Counted from the stretch's first letter, positions 1 to 8,091 are shown. The stretch is 32,829 nt of DNA from Kiritimatiellia bacterium (GCA_017648065.1 JAGCJJ010000102.1:1-32829), one strand, 5' to 3'. The notes: generated from the letters alone by a model not told the origin. Made by a program: numbers and translations.

Positions 1-1
1 A

Positions 2-997
2 ACATATATTGACAATTATGCTTTTAATAGTAGCAATGGATATCTTTCTGGAGATGTTGTCTTTGAAGAAGGAAGTATACTTACTTCATTAGGTCAGCAA
101 TGCTTTCAAAACAGTAAAATTACATCCATTAATTTAAATGTTTGTAAAGAATTAAAAACAATAGGTTCACAAGCCTTTACTGGGTGTTCAAATTTAAAAT
201 CAATTGGAACTGGAGAAATTCCTGCCTCTGTTACTTCTTTTGGAGGTAAAATATTTAATGGATGCAGTGCATTAACACAGGATATTTACAGTGCTGCAAG
301 ATTTGATTTTTCAGGATCGGAATTATTTAAAAATTCCGGAGTAACTTCGGTAGTATTTACAAATGTTTATGGTTCTGTCGGAGCTTATTGTTTTGAGAAT
401 ACAAAATCGCTTAAAAAGGTTGTTTTAAATTCATCTATTACTGGATTTTCTCAACAGGCTTTTTCTGCTTCCTCTATAGAAACATTAGAACCTAAGAAAT
501 TCCATAATTTGGCAAATTTCGGTAGTACAGTTTTTTCTGGTTCAAGTAATTTATCTTCGCCTTTAGATTTTAGCAAATCAACTTTTACATCAATTCCTTC
601 ACATGCATTTGCTACATGTAATTCACTAACAGAAGTTAGATTTCCTGCAACGGTTACTTCTGTAGGTTCTTATGCATTTAAACTGGTAAAGAAAGCAGAT
701 TATTATTTTTATGGGAACCCACCAAGTGTAACTTCTGGTTCTTTTCAAGCTTATGATGGTAAAACAAGATGTAACTTTAAAGTTTTCCCAGAAAATGTTG
801 TAGCTTGGACAAATAATACAGTTGCAAATTACACATTTACTCCACTTAGTGAAGTAAATGATTCTGAAAAGACAGTAGAATATTGCTATCCGGAAAATTC
901 AAAGGTATTAGGTAAGATAGCTCTGGGAACTTCACCTGTTGGAACACATTGGCTTTCATTAGTTCGACCAGAATGCACTTCTATCATTATTAAATAA
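2..997 (+). CDS. BspA-like leucine-rich-repeat surface protein, C-terminal part
   Basis: The open frame runs in from the window edge, so the N-terminus is missing; 331 codons are visible. An internal ATG at 509 is not the true start, because the same LRR pattern continues upstream of it. The repeats are of the LRR_5 / BspA (Treponema-type) kind: units such as CKELKTIGSQAFTGCSNLKS near codon 50 recur about every 22-25 residues with the C-x-x-L-x-x-I-x-x-x-A-F core. Such proteins are typically exported and bind host or matrix components. The last ~50 residues leave the repeat pattern and end in TSIIIK, a tail shared with two other secreted proteins in this window. The gene is followed by a good intrinsic terminator. 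Family assignment is firm; ligand and export route are unknown. Confidence 0.8.
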   Translation, partial: TYIDNYAFNSSNGYLSGDVVFEEGSILTSLGQQCFQNSKITSINLNVCKELKTIGSQAFTGCSNLKSIGTGEIPASVTSFGGKIFNGCSALTQDIYSAARFDFSGSELFKNSGVTSVVFTNVYGSVGAYCFENTKSLKKVVLNSSITGFSQQAFSASSIETLEPKKFHNLANFGSTVFSGSSNLSSPLDFSKSTFTSIPSHAFATCNSLTEVRFPATVTSVGSYAFKLVKKADYYFYGNPPSVTSGSFQAYDGKTRCNFKVFPENVVAWTNNTVANYTFTPLSEVNDSEKTVEYCYPENSKVLGKIALGTSPVGTHWLSLVRPECTSIIIK

Positions 998-1046
998 TTT
1001 TAATTGTTAACTTAATCGGTGTAGTATTTAATCCACCGAATAACAT

Positions 1047-1098
1047 GAGCCGCATAGAGTTGGAATTTTTATTTCTGGCACTAAGCGGCTCTTTTTTT
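1047..1098 (+). terminator. Intrinsic terminator after the LRR protein gene
   Basis: GAGCCGC at 1047-1053 pairs with GCGGCTC at 1085-1091 and is followed directly by a T-run (1092-1098). The loop is long (31 nt), but stem and U-tract are convincing. It ends transcription of the gene that stops at 997 and lies just outside the left end of the insertion sequence. Confidence 0.75.
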
Positions 1099-1109
1099 AC
1101 TTTTAGCCA

Positions 1110-1118
1110 CAGGTTTTA
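1110..1118 (+). repeat. Left terminal inverted repeat of the IS (candidate)
   Basis: Nine bases, CAGGTTTTA, match the reverse complement of 2606-2614 exactly and lie the expected distance outside the transposase. Short, so only moderately supported. Confidence 0.45.
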
Positions 1119-1176
1119 CCCAATTATCACTTTAGCATGAATATATGTAAGCAAGAGTGTTGGCAATTTATTTTTT

Positions 1177-2584
1177 ATGCTGTCTAATAATATTACCCCA
1201 TATGGAGGTTTAGTTTTCTTTTCAAATTTTCTTAAAGTAAGTGGTATTTATAAGATGATGATAGAAGATTGTCCTTTTGAATATACAAGTAATAATTCAC
1301 CTCAACCAGAGAATCTAATTGGAACAATTATTTGCTCAATTATATGTGGGTGTAAACGTTTTTCACATATAAATCATTTTCGCAATGATTCTGCAATACC
1401 AAAATTACTTGGGTTCGAAAAAATCATTTCAGAAGATTCTGTCAGAAGAGCATTAAAAAACTGCAATCAGCAAAAACTAGACGAATGGTTAACAAAATAC
1501 GAACAATTTATTTATAAATTCCTGATAAAATACGACTATATAATTGATATTGGATAACACTATAAAACCTATTTATGGACATCAGGAAGGTGCTGAAATT
1601 GGATATAATCCTTCAAAACAAGGTCGTCCAAATTTAAACTATCATTCGTATTTTATCGGAGCCATTAGGTTAGTTTTAGGTATAGATGTGTTGCCTGGAA
1701 AACAAAGTAGCAGTACACATGGAATCCAATCTTTATTAAATTTCCTAGATACTGAACCTACGGAAAATCATCCAAGACTTGTAAGGGGAGATATTGGATA
1801 TGGTAACGATAAAATTATGTCTGAATTAGAAAAAAGGAATATAAAATATTTATTCAAATTAAAACGCACTACTAAAGTATCCAATAAATTTAAAGAATTG
1901 TTAAAAGAACAATGGTCAGACTGTGGCGCTAGATGGTCTTCTATAGAAACAACTATTAAGCTTAGTGGATGGGAAAAAGAAAGAAAAGTACTTTTTGTTC
2001 GTCGACCTATTGAAATAGAAGAACCAGTAATTGAAAAAAAATCAAGAGGGCGGCCAAAGAAAGAAATACCTATTCAAATTGAATTTGATTTTTTTATTGA
2101 TAAGAAAATTAACACACAATGGGAATACTACATATTAATAACGAATGATCTAGTATTAAATAGATACGAACTTACAAATTTATATAGAGAACGAAGTGAT
2201 TGTGAAAATAATTTTGATGAATTAAAAAAACAATGGGGATGGAGTGGTTTTATGACAAAAGACATCAAATCAACAAGAATAATAGCTAGATTAATAGCAA
2301 TAATTGTAAATTTATGGAGCGTATTTTGTCGGTTGGCGAATCCTAATAAACATATTGAACCGGTCACATCGAGACCAATATTATTATATATAAATGCTAG
2401 ATTGACAAATAGTGGTAGAAAAACGAAAATCAGGTTGTTTTCAACTCATGCGCAAGCATCTGAAATACAAAAGGTTTTAAGCAAAATAAACAAAATTTTA
2501 AATGGTATTTTAACTAAATGCGGAGCAGTTGAAAAAATACACATTGGGAAGAGATTTTACACTATGCTTTTAGTAAATGGTTGA
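1177..2584 (+). pseudogene. IS1380-family DDE transposase, frameshifted
   Basis: Two overlapping frames together make one ~468-residue transposase, the usual size for IS1380. The first (1177-1557) gives the N-terminal part and ends DYIIDIG-stop. The second takes over around 1544 and gives DNTIKPIYGHQEGA and onward. Skipping one base at the GG of 1552-1553 restores the expected IDIDNT around the first catalytic Asp. The second Asp lies in RGDIGYGND. The Y-(2)-R-(3)-E-(6)-K signature is intact in YRERSDCENNFDELK. IS1380 is not known to use +1 frameshifting and no slippery site is evident, so an inactivating single-base insertion is the simplest reading. Base composition is more AT-rich than the neighbouring operon. 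Confidence 0.8.
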
Positions 2585-2605
2585 ATGAAAATAAATCATT
2601 TTTCT

Positions 2606-2614
2606 TAAAACCTG
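2606..2614 (-). repeat. Right terminal inverted repeat of the IS (candidate)
   Basis: TAAAACCTG lies 22 bases after the transposase stop and is the exact complement of the left repeat at 1110-1118. Confidence 0.45.
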
Positions 2615-2675
2615 GCAGCCAATTATTATTACCGTTTTAGAAAATTATAAAAAATATAAATTTATTCAAAAAATC

Positions 2676-2719
2676 AAAAAGACAAAAACCTACTAATTTT
2701 ATTACGATTTTTGTAGGTT
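2676..2719 (-). terminator. Terminator of the hydrogenase operon
   Basis: Read on the minus strand, AACCTAC (2719-2713) pairs with GTAGGTT (2693-2687), followed by TTT-GTC-TTTTT. It lies ~35 bases after the stop of the last hydrogenase gene at 2754, as expected for the end of this operon. Confidence 0.65.
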
Positions 2720-2753
2720 ATAATTTTCAACTGCCGAATTTAGGATGAATGAT

Positions 2754-4148
2754 TTATTTCTTTAAGGAGCAAGGTCCGTTGACGCAGCCTCCTGGGCAGC
2801 ACATAACCTCTAGGAAGTTTCCTGGAAGCTTGCCTGCCGCATAGAGCTTAAGGATAGAAATAGTTTTCTTTTCTATACCGTTAATTGCTTTAGCATCAAG
2901 CTTGAAGTCATCCTTGAAGTTGCCAAGCTCGTTTACTACGGCTTGTGTTACGCCACTGCTCTTTGCAAATCCTCTTGCATCAGAAATAGCAGCTCGAGGA
3001 AGCTTCATAGGCTCACAAGCGATAATATCAATTCCAGAACCAGCAAGCATGCCGAGTAGCTCCTCGAAGCTTAGAACGAAATCAATATTATTTCTTGCGC
3101 CTTCAATGCGTTTAGCAACACAAGGACCAACGAATACGACCTTGCAGCCAGGATGCTCCTTACGTGCAATCTCAGCAGCCAATACCATTGGGCTTGGAGT
3201 ATGTGAAACATACTTCATTAGCTCAGGGACAAACTTTCTAACTAGCTCAACATATGCTGGGCAGCAGCTTGTTGTCATGAGCCTTTCGCCTGCAAGCATC
3301 TTCTCCTTAAACTCCTCAGCCTCTCTTGCTGTGGTCTCCTCAGCACCAATAGCAACCTCCATTACATCAGTAAAGCCAAGCTTACTTACTGCTGTAAATA
3401 GCTGCTCGATGGAGCCAGCAATCTGTGGCTCAATAGCTGGAGCTATCATAGCAACAACCTTCTCTCCGTTCTTTATTGCCTTCATTACATCAAGCATTTG
3501 AGAACGCTCTAAAATTGCGCTAAATGGACATTTTGAGAAGCAGTTGCCGCATGAGATGCATTTTTCCATATCGATGCGTGTGTGGCCGTCTGGATCCTTA
3601 TGAATTGCTCCTGTAGGGCAAGCCTCCTCACAAGGCACAGTAGTCTTCACAATAGCATGATAAGGGCAAACAGTTGTACATTTGCCACAGTTTATGCACT
3701 TACTATAATCAATTGTTGATACCTGATTAACAATTGAGATAGCTCCCTTAGGGCAGCTGTACATACAAGGACGATTTAAGCATCCACGGCAGTTTGGAGT
3801 AACGATAACTCTTGCACTAGGGCAGCCTGAGCAACCTGCCTCACAAACAGAAAGAGGAATTGTTTCAGCAACATTTACTGGTGTCTCACGCTCTATAGCT
3901 TCTCTATAATAGGAGGCTAGAGTACGAGCCTCATCGGTTTCCTCCTCACAGGAGAAGCCCAATAGACTCATAAGGCGATACTTGATTACTGCACGGTCAT
4001 GGTAGATGCAGCAACGGCTTGATTGTCCAAGACGAGGACGCATTTCCACTGCAAAACGGTCAAGATCTGTTTCAAGCGTACCATTATTAAAGGCACGCAC
4101 GAAACGAATCATTAGCTCACGTCTTACAAATACTGAACCATTAGCCAT
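2754..4148 (-). CDS. [FeFe] hydrogenase, group B-like, ferredoxin-dependent
   Basis: 464 residues. The ATG at 4148 is chosen over an upstream TTG because GAGGAA lies at the right distance before it. Order of elements: an N-terminal helical region with a CxxxCxxC-type cluster (C102, C106, C109), then a series of [4Fe-4S] motifs (C120-C132, C151-C161, C173/C177, C197-C207), then the H-cluster domain from ~230. H-cluster loops are L1 TSCCPAY (C295 proton relay, C296 ligand), L2 GPCVAK (C343) and L3 EVMCCPGGC (C451, C455). The proton-relay Cys and the L3 Met are both retained, so this copy can be catalytically competent, unlike the neighbouring HydS. The N-terminal layout and the GPC ending resemble the B1/B3 group of [FeFe] hydrogenases, thought to make H2 from reduced ferredoxin. 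It is the last gene of the operon. No HydEFG maturases are in the window. Confidence 0.85.
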   Translation of the reverse strand: MANGSVFVRRELMIRFVRAFNNGTLETDLDRFAVEMRPRLGQSSRCCIYHDRAVIKYRLMSLLGFSCEEETDEARTLASYYREAIERETPVNVAETIPLSVCEAGCSGCPSARVIVTPNCRGCLNRPCMYSCPKGAISIVNQVSTIDYSKCINCGKCTTVCPYHAIVKTTVPCEEACPTGAIHKDPDGHTRIDMEKCISCGNCFSKCPFSAILERSQMLDVMKAIKNGEKVVAMIAPAIEPQIAGSIEQLFTAVSKLGFTDVMEVAIGAEETTAREAEEFKEKMLAGERLMTTSCCPAYVELVRKFVPELMKYVSHTPSPMVLAAEIARKEHPGCKVVFVGPCVAKRIEGARNNIDFVLSFEELLGMLAGSGIDIIACEPMKLPRAAISDARGFAKSSGVTQAVVNELGNFKDDFKLDAKAINGIEKKTISILKLYAAGKLPGNFLEVMCCPGGCVNGPCSLKK

Positions 4149-4151
4149 CAA

Positions 4152-4406
4152 TTATTCCTCAATAAGAGCGCGCATTGCGTCGTAAATCTTCTCTGGAGTA
4201 GCCTTCTCAATAACTTTGCCGTTTAGCTTTACATATGGAGCACCTGAAAGTTCCTTGTCATTGCAAAGACCCATGCATGGAAGAGCTCTAACCTCAGCAA
4301 GACCACGTAGCTCAGAAGGCATCTCGTTCTCAATGTTTAGTAGGTTGTTTGCACCTAGCATATAGCAAGTTGTTCCGCTGCAAATTTCAAGTGTCATTTT
4401 TTTCAT
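4152..4406 (-). CDS. Thioredoxin-fold [2Fe-2S] ferredoxin (NuoE/HydC C-terminal type)
   Basis: 84 residues. The cluster ligands have the NuoE pattern: C-x4-C in CSGTTCYMLGA near the start and C-x3-C in CMGLCND near residue 45, so this is the 2Fe-2S thioredoxin-like domain on its own, without the N-terminal helical bundle of NuoE. AAGGAG precedes the ATG at 4406. Its stop is 3 bases from the ATG of the group B-like hydrogenase, so the two are probably made together and this protein may pass electrons to it. No NuoF-like flavin subunit is nearby. Confidence 0.85.
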   Translation of the reverse strand: MKKMTLEICSGTTCYMLGANNLLNIENEMPSELRGLAEVRALPCMGLCNDKELSGAPYVKLNGKVIEKATPEKIYDAMRALIEE

Positions 4407-4420
4407 TTTTTTCTCCTTTG

Positions 4421-5608
4421 TTAAAAGAATGTTATTTCAGTTTCCTTACGAAAGTTTTGATTTAAGGCAGCACACATACGACGGATTACTCCGCGACGAA
4501 GCTCTAAGTCCTGTGGAAGGTTTGGATCTTGGTGTGCTTCATTTACCTTAGTTCCAACTACAAATTCTATTTTATCATGCTCTAGCATCATTTCGATAAT
4601 TTTTCGAGCAGCTGTAGGCAGGTCTTCAACAGATTCGTTGTTTTCTAGAGCCTTGCAAACTCGTGTTAGCGTTAGAATTCCCTCAGTAACAAGAGCTACT
4701 CCAGGGAGCCTTCCTGCCGGAGGAAGCTTGTCGCTAAGCTTAAGCTTTGTTAGGTCAATTTGAACCTTTCTATCTACAATTCGCTCAAGAATATTAGCTG
4801 TTGTTCCTCCACAAATGATTGTGTGGTCTTCACCTAAATCGGCGTGGCTAGCAAAAATATTATCGTGCTCCTTATGGTATGGAGGTCCTGTTAGAATACG
4901 CATTACACGAGGCTTTCTCATGTATATAACCATGCATGAGATATCGTCCTTACAGATATTCTGAGAAATTCCATATGCTTTGTAAGCGATAGAGCGAGCT
5001 AGCGTATATGAGGAAATACTTGGATTACGAGAAATTCTTTCTTGAGCATATTCCATTTCTCCACAGCGACGCCATCCAAAACGATATTGTGGCCCTTCGC
5101 CTAGACCGGATTGAGTTACGCCGTCTGAGCAAACAATTAATCGGTCTCCTGGCTCAAGCTTTAATTCATAGCACTCTACCTGACGATCTGGCCAGTATTT
5201 TGAAACTATAGTCTCATGCTTTAGTGGCTGAACCTCTTCTGTGCCACGAAGCTGAATATATTGAGGGTTACCCATTTCAATAATTTTAGTTATACCGCCA
5301 AGACGAATATCAATCATTGAAAATGTGGAGTAGCTAATTTTTCTTAGTTCGCAAACAGGAAGAGAGTCCATAATTGTTTCTACAGATTGAAGTGTATCCA
5401 TATTTGACTGTAGATAACGAAGAGCCATCGTAGTTGTCATATTTGCTAGCACATGAGCCTTAACTCCACTACCAAGCCCATCAGAAAGAACTGCTAGATA
5501 GCGATTCTCATCCTTTAGAACCTTGTACTGGATGTCATCTCCACATGCTGCTTGACCTGTTTTTGTAAGCTGGAAGGACTCCATCTCAACGAACAACTGC
5601 GAACCCAT
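4421..5608 (-). CDS. SpoIIE-type PP2C serine/threonine phosphatase of the HydS locus
   Basis: 395 residues, soluble. The PP2C/SpoIIE domain spans ~15-230 with metal-binding motifs CGDD (22-25), SDGLGSG (42-48), CSDGV (160-164) and KDDISC (220-225). Residues ~235-395 form a further conserved-looking region (GPPYHKEHD, ICGGTTANILERIV, PAGRLPGVALVTEGILTL) that I cannot assign. The start ATG shares its A with the TAA stop of hydS (TAATG), implying translational coupling and roughly equal amounts. A PP2C beside a PAS-bearing sensory hydrogenase is the signature of the phosphatase-linked class of putative H2 sensors. SpoIIE-like phosphatases usually act on a STAS-domain anti-anti-sigma factor, but none is encoded here, so the substrate is unknown. 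Confidence 0.85.
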   Translation of the reverse strand: MGSQLFVEMESFQLTKTGQAACGDDIQYKVLKDENRYLAVLSDGLGSGVKAHVLANMTTTMALRYLQSNMDTLQSVETIMDSLPVCELRKISYSTFSMIDIRLGGITKIIEMGNPQYIQLRGTEEVQPLKHETIVSKYWPDRQVECYELKLEPGDRLIVCSDGVTQSGLGEGPQYRFGWRRCGEMEYAQERISRNPSISSYTLARSIAYKAYGISQNICKDDISCMVIYMRKPRVMRILTGPPYHKEHDNIFASHADLGEDHTIICGGTTANILERIVDRKVQIDLTKLKLSDKLPPAGRLPGVALVTEGILTLTRVCKALENNESVEDLPTAARKIIEMMLEHDKIEFVVGTKVNEAHQDPNLPQDLELRRGVIRRMCAALNQNFRKETEITFF

Positions 5609-7305
5609 TATTTTCCTCCGCGGCGCTCGTATGTACCTGCGATTTCATTAAGCAAAATTTCTGTATCTGCTACGTGCTCACCGAAGAGACGAGCTACCTG
5701 TTGAACAGTTAGAACGTTTTTGCGGATAACCTCACGAGCCTTTTCTGCAATCTGCTCGCGCTGTAGCTCGTTCTTTGTGATGTCCTGAATAACTGCGCCT
5801 GCAGATTTCCCTCGTGCGATAGAGAATACGCTAATATTTACGATTTTGTCGTTAAATTTCTGGTTGAACTTTTCAATTTCTCCACCGTTACTAATAACGC
5901 TAGCGAATAAATCAGAGAAGCCTGGTAGTGTACTATCAATAGGGATTGAATTTAGGTTTCCGATAGTGTCGTATACCTCTGTCATTTCACTCATTGCAGC
6001 AAAGTTACGATTGCATTCACAAATTTCTAGGTTTTCATCAACCATAACAACAGCAGCTGGAATAAAGCGAATAAGAGCACTACTTGTGCGCTCAAAATTC
6101 TTACGTAGGTATGTGTGGCACATTGCTGCTTCTGCTTTTTGGGAAAGAAGAGCAGCTGCGAATTCGCGGCAAGTGCTATATCCACAAGCACCACAATTTA
6201 ATTCGTCCTCTTGGGAGTATTTTCCTACTTTTGTTAAAGCAATAGTTAGTTCACGCTCGGAGTGGCGGTTTTCTGGAAGTGGTTCTGCCTTAAAGTTGCC
6301 AACAAAGGAGCCTGTTACATTACGCTTTGAGCTTGGCTCCATCGTACTGATTTTGTCTGTCTCTGCAATAACATCAAGGCTTCCTGCAAAACCAGCAGGG
6401 ATAACTGGTCCATTGATGCAGCCTCCAGGGCAAGCAAGAGCTTCAAGGAATAGCTTACGCTTACCTCTTGTTCCATTGTAGGAACGTAAAATTCTATCTA
6501 AATTATCTAGTCCTGAAACGGAAATGTAGCGAACGTCTACATTTTCATCACGGAGGGTATCGTTCATTCCGCCCTCAATAGCATAGAAGCGACCCTCTTC
6601 TGCGCTTTCTGTAATTAGAGGAGATTCCTCTAATGCAGCTGGAACGATACCATTTTCATCTAAAAGCTCCTCAAGAACAGCAAAGGTTATTGCCAAAGAA
6701 AGGATATCTGGATTGCGGTCTGCTTCATTCTTCTTTGCAGCACATGGACCAATAAAGATAACCTTTGCATCCTCTCCAAATTGCTCCTTAAGAATGCGAC
6801 AATGAGCTAAAATAGGGGAGTAGAGAGGAGTTATATTTTCTGTGTACTGAGGAAGATATTTTCTAATGTAATCAACACAGGCAGGGCAAGCGCTAGAAAT
6901 AGCTAGGCCGAGATCAGTTTTCTTTAAAAACTCAGCAGTCTGATGACTAACAGCTTGCGCGCCTATAGCGGTTTCTGCGACTCCAGCAAACCCAAGCTTC
7001 TTAAGAGCTGTAGCTAGCTGACCAATCGTTGTACCTGGGAAATATGCAGTAAAGCTAGGAGCAATAGATGCATAAAGCTTAGCATTTGTTCCTAGTAATT
7101 GTTGTAAGCGTGGAAGATCACGGCGAATTTTCTTTGCATGAGAAGGGCAAACCTTAACGCACTCTCCACAAGAAACGCAATTTTCAGGGATAACGGAAGC
7201 CTTGCCATGTACAATTCTAATTGCTTTACAATGACAATGACGGACGCACTTGTAGCAGTCCTGGCATTCATTCTCGATGGTATATACTGGAGTCGTAGTT
7301 ATCAT
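5608..7305 (-). CDS. hydS: Sensory [FeFe] hydrogenase with PAS domain (phosphatase-linked group C)
   Basis: 565 residues. Domains: 2x[4Fe-4S] ferredoxin (C14/C17/C20/C24 and C43/C46/C49/C53), H-cluster domain ~75-330, a [4Fe-4S] Fes-type motif (C371, C374, C379, C396), PAS ~405-510, and a C-terminal helix ~510-560 with no kinase or DNA-binding output. The H-cluster loops are L1 SSACPAC (C140 ligand, Ala139 where catalytic enzymes have the proton-relay Cys), L2 GPCAAKK (C188) and L3 EALACPGGC (C292, C296, with Leu290 replacing the usual Met). These substitutions mark slow sensory hydrogenases such as HydS rather than bulk H2 producers. The output must come from a partner, most likely the PP2C whose start overlaps its stop. 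The gene begins 14 bases after the preceding ferredoxin-like gene. Confidence 0.88.
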   Translation of the reverse strand: MITTTPVYTIENECQDCYKCVRHCHCKAIRIVHGKASVIPENCVSCGECVKVCPSHAKKIRRDLPRLQQLLGTNAKLYASIAPSFTAYFPGTTIGQLATALKKLGFAGVAETAIGAQAVSHQTAEFLKKTDLGLAISSACPACVDYIRKYLPQYTENITPLYSPILAHCRILKEQFGEDAKVIFIGPCAAKKNEADRNPDILSLAITFAVLEELLDENGIVPAALEESPLITESAEEGRFYAIEGGMNDTLRDENVDVRYISVSGLDNLDRILRSYNGTRGKRKLFLEALACPGGCINGPVIPAGFAGSLDVIAETDKISTMEPSSKRNVTGSFVGNFKAEPLPENRHSERELTIALTKVGKYSQEDELNCGACGYSTCREFAAALLSQKAEAAMCHTYLRKNFERTSSALIRFIPAAVVMVDENLEICECNRNFAAMSEMTEVYDTIGNLNSIPIDSTLPGFSDLFASVISNGGEIEKFNQKFNDKIVNISVFSIARGKSAGAVIQDITKNELQREQIAEKAREVIRKNVLTVQQVARLFGEHVADTEILLNEIAGTYERRGGK

Positions 7306-7319
7306 TTTTATTTACTCTA

Positions 7320-7574
7320 TTATTTTGCAGGGAAATGAGATTCCAAGATATCCTGCATCACACCGGCATTTACGTGTTTGTAGATTTTATCGTCAATAAC
7401 AACGACAGGACCATCAGGGCAATTGTTGGTGCATAATCCACCAGCTAAAACAATGTCTACCTCGTCCTTAAGTCCACGTTTAGCGATAAAGTCTTCAGCA
7501 ATTTTCACATTGTCAGCATTGCCTCTAGCGAAGCAGCTACTGCCAATGCAAATAGTCATCTTAACGCAACCCAT
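7320..7574 (-). CDS. Thioredoxin-fold [2Fe-2S] ferredoxin upstream of hydS
   Basis: 84 residues, a second NuoE-type 2Fe-2S domain, with ligands in CIGSSCFARG (C-x4-C) and CTNNCPDGP (C-x3-C). A perfect AGGAGG stands six bases before the ATG at 7574. It is only distantly similar to the paralogue at 4152-4406, so the two may serve different partners: this one lies next to HydS, the other next to the group B-like hydrogenase. Single-domain proteins of this type commonly accompany sensory hydrogenase clusters. Confidence 0.85.
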   Translation of the reverse strand: MGCVKMTICIGSSCFARGNADNVKIAEDFIAKRGLKDEVDIVLAGGLCTNNCPDGPVVVIDDKIYKHVNAGVMQDILESHFPAK

Positions 7575-7587
7575 TTGAGCCTCCTAA

Positions 7588-7998
7588 TTATAGGCAAGTA
7601 GAGTCTATGCAAGGTGGTTCTTCGTTTAGAACAGCAAAGCGGCTGTCAGAAGGAATGTTTTCTCCACTCCAGTTTAGGATTCTTACAACGCCGCACTTCT
7701 TTAGTGTATCAGCAATGCCAGCTACATCCTTATGAGGAACGCAAAGAATAGCTGTCTTAGCACCAAGACGAGGAAGAAGGTTCTTCATCTTGTCTAATTC
7801 GAAAACATCAAAGAAATCAGACTTAACAGCTGTCTCGCTAAATGCTGCGATAATCTTTACTGCTTGACCAGCAAAATTAGGCTGTTTAGCTAATGCTTCA
7901 CCAATTACACCTTTAAAAATAAAAACTGTATCCTCCACATTGCCTGTGAACTCGTAGTCTTCTTTTCTTACTTGAGAAATGCGCTCTAGAATATCCAT
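7588..7998 (-). CDS. Rex-like NAD(H)-binding domain protein lacking the DNA-binding domain
   Basis: 136 residues from the ATG at 7998, which has AGGA nine bases upstream; a TTG at 8025 is unlikely. From about residue 20 it follows the C-terminal, Rossmann (CoA-binding-like) domain of the redox repressor Rex: VKIIAAFS corresponds to the Rex FKIVAAFD strand, AILCVPHKDVAGIADTL to IAILAVPAEAAQEVADKL, and VVRILNWSGENIP to IKGILNFAPVxLxVP. The Rex N-terminal winged helix (~80 residues) is absent and no upstream frame supplies it. The dinucleotide-binding GxGxxG is degenerate (FKGVIG). The protein ends with two cysteines (CIDSTC) that could be redox-active or bind metal. It lies between adhE and the hydrogenase genes, both typical Rex-regulated functions. 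It might be a redox sensor acting on proteins, or a Rex antagonist. The homology is by eye. Confidence 0.6.
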   Translation of the reverse strand: MDILERISQVRKEDYEFTGNVEDTVFIFKGVIGEALAKQPNFAGQAVKIIAAFSETAVKSDFFDVFELDKMKNLLPRLGAKTAILCVPHKDVAGIADTLKKCGVVRILNWSGENIPSDSRFAVLNEEPPCIDSTCL

Positions 7999-8014
7999 TT
8001 TCGTTTTCCTTTTT

Positions 8015-8069
8015 TTAAAAATCAAGCTGTTGAAACCGAATTCTGCTTTTACAGAACCGGTTTCAACAG
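8015..8069 (-). terminator. Strong hairpin after adhE, probable partial terminator
   Basis: On the minus strand a 12-bp perfect stem (CTGTTGAAACCG at 8027-8038 against CGGTTTCAACAG at 8058-8069) encloses a further 5-bp stem (TTCTG/CAGAA). It is followed by CTTGATTTTT, an interrupted U-tract. It lies between the adhE stop (8092) and the next gene (7998), so it probably reduces transcription of the sensor genes relative to adhE. Confidence 0.65.
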
Positions 8070-8091
8070 TAGAGAAGTTATTTATGTTAGA

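Larger units (their letters stand above)
1110..2616 (+). mobile_element. IS1380-like insertion sequence, probably inactive
   Basis: A ~1.5 kb element containing one transposase, broken into two frames. Candidate terminal inverted repeats are CAGGTTTTA at 1110-1118 and its complement TAAAACCTG at 2606-2614. The pentamer AGCCA occurs just left (1105-1109) and just right (2617-2621) and may be the target duplication; IS1380 elements usually duplicate 4 bp, so exact ends are uncertain by a few bases. The element sits between the terminator of the LRR gene and the terminator of the opposing hydrogenase operon, a neutral landing place. Confidence 0.6.

Noticed and set aside
509-509. ATG as start of the LRR gene
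   Set aside because: The LRR pattern continues in the same frame upstream to the window edge, so this Met is internal.
1541-1558. Programmed frameshift in the transposase
   Set aside because: There is no A6/A7 or other slippery heptamer, and a +1 shift from ATT or GGA would leave poor tRNA pairing; an inactivating insertion is simpler.
2902-3501. 199-codon frame opposite the group B-like hydrogenase
   Set aside because: An antisense shadow of a well-supported gene, Ser/Ala-rich as expected for the mirrored frame.
5846-6481. 211-codon frame opposite hydS
   Set aside because: An antisense shadow; the minus-strand frame has clear H-cluster and PAS motifs.
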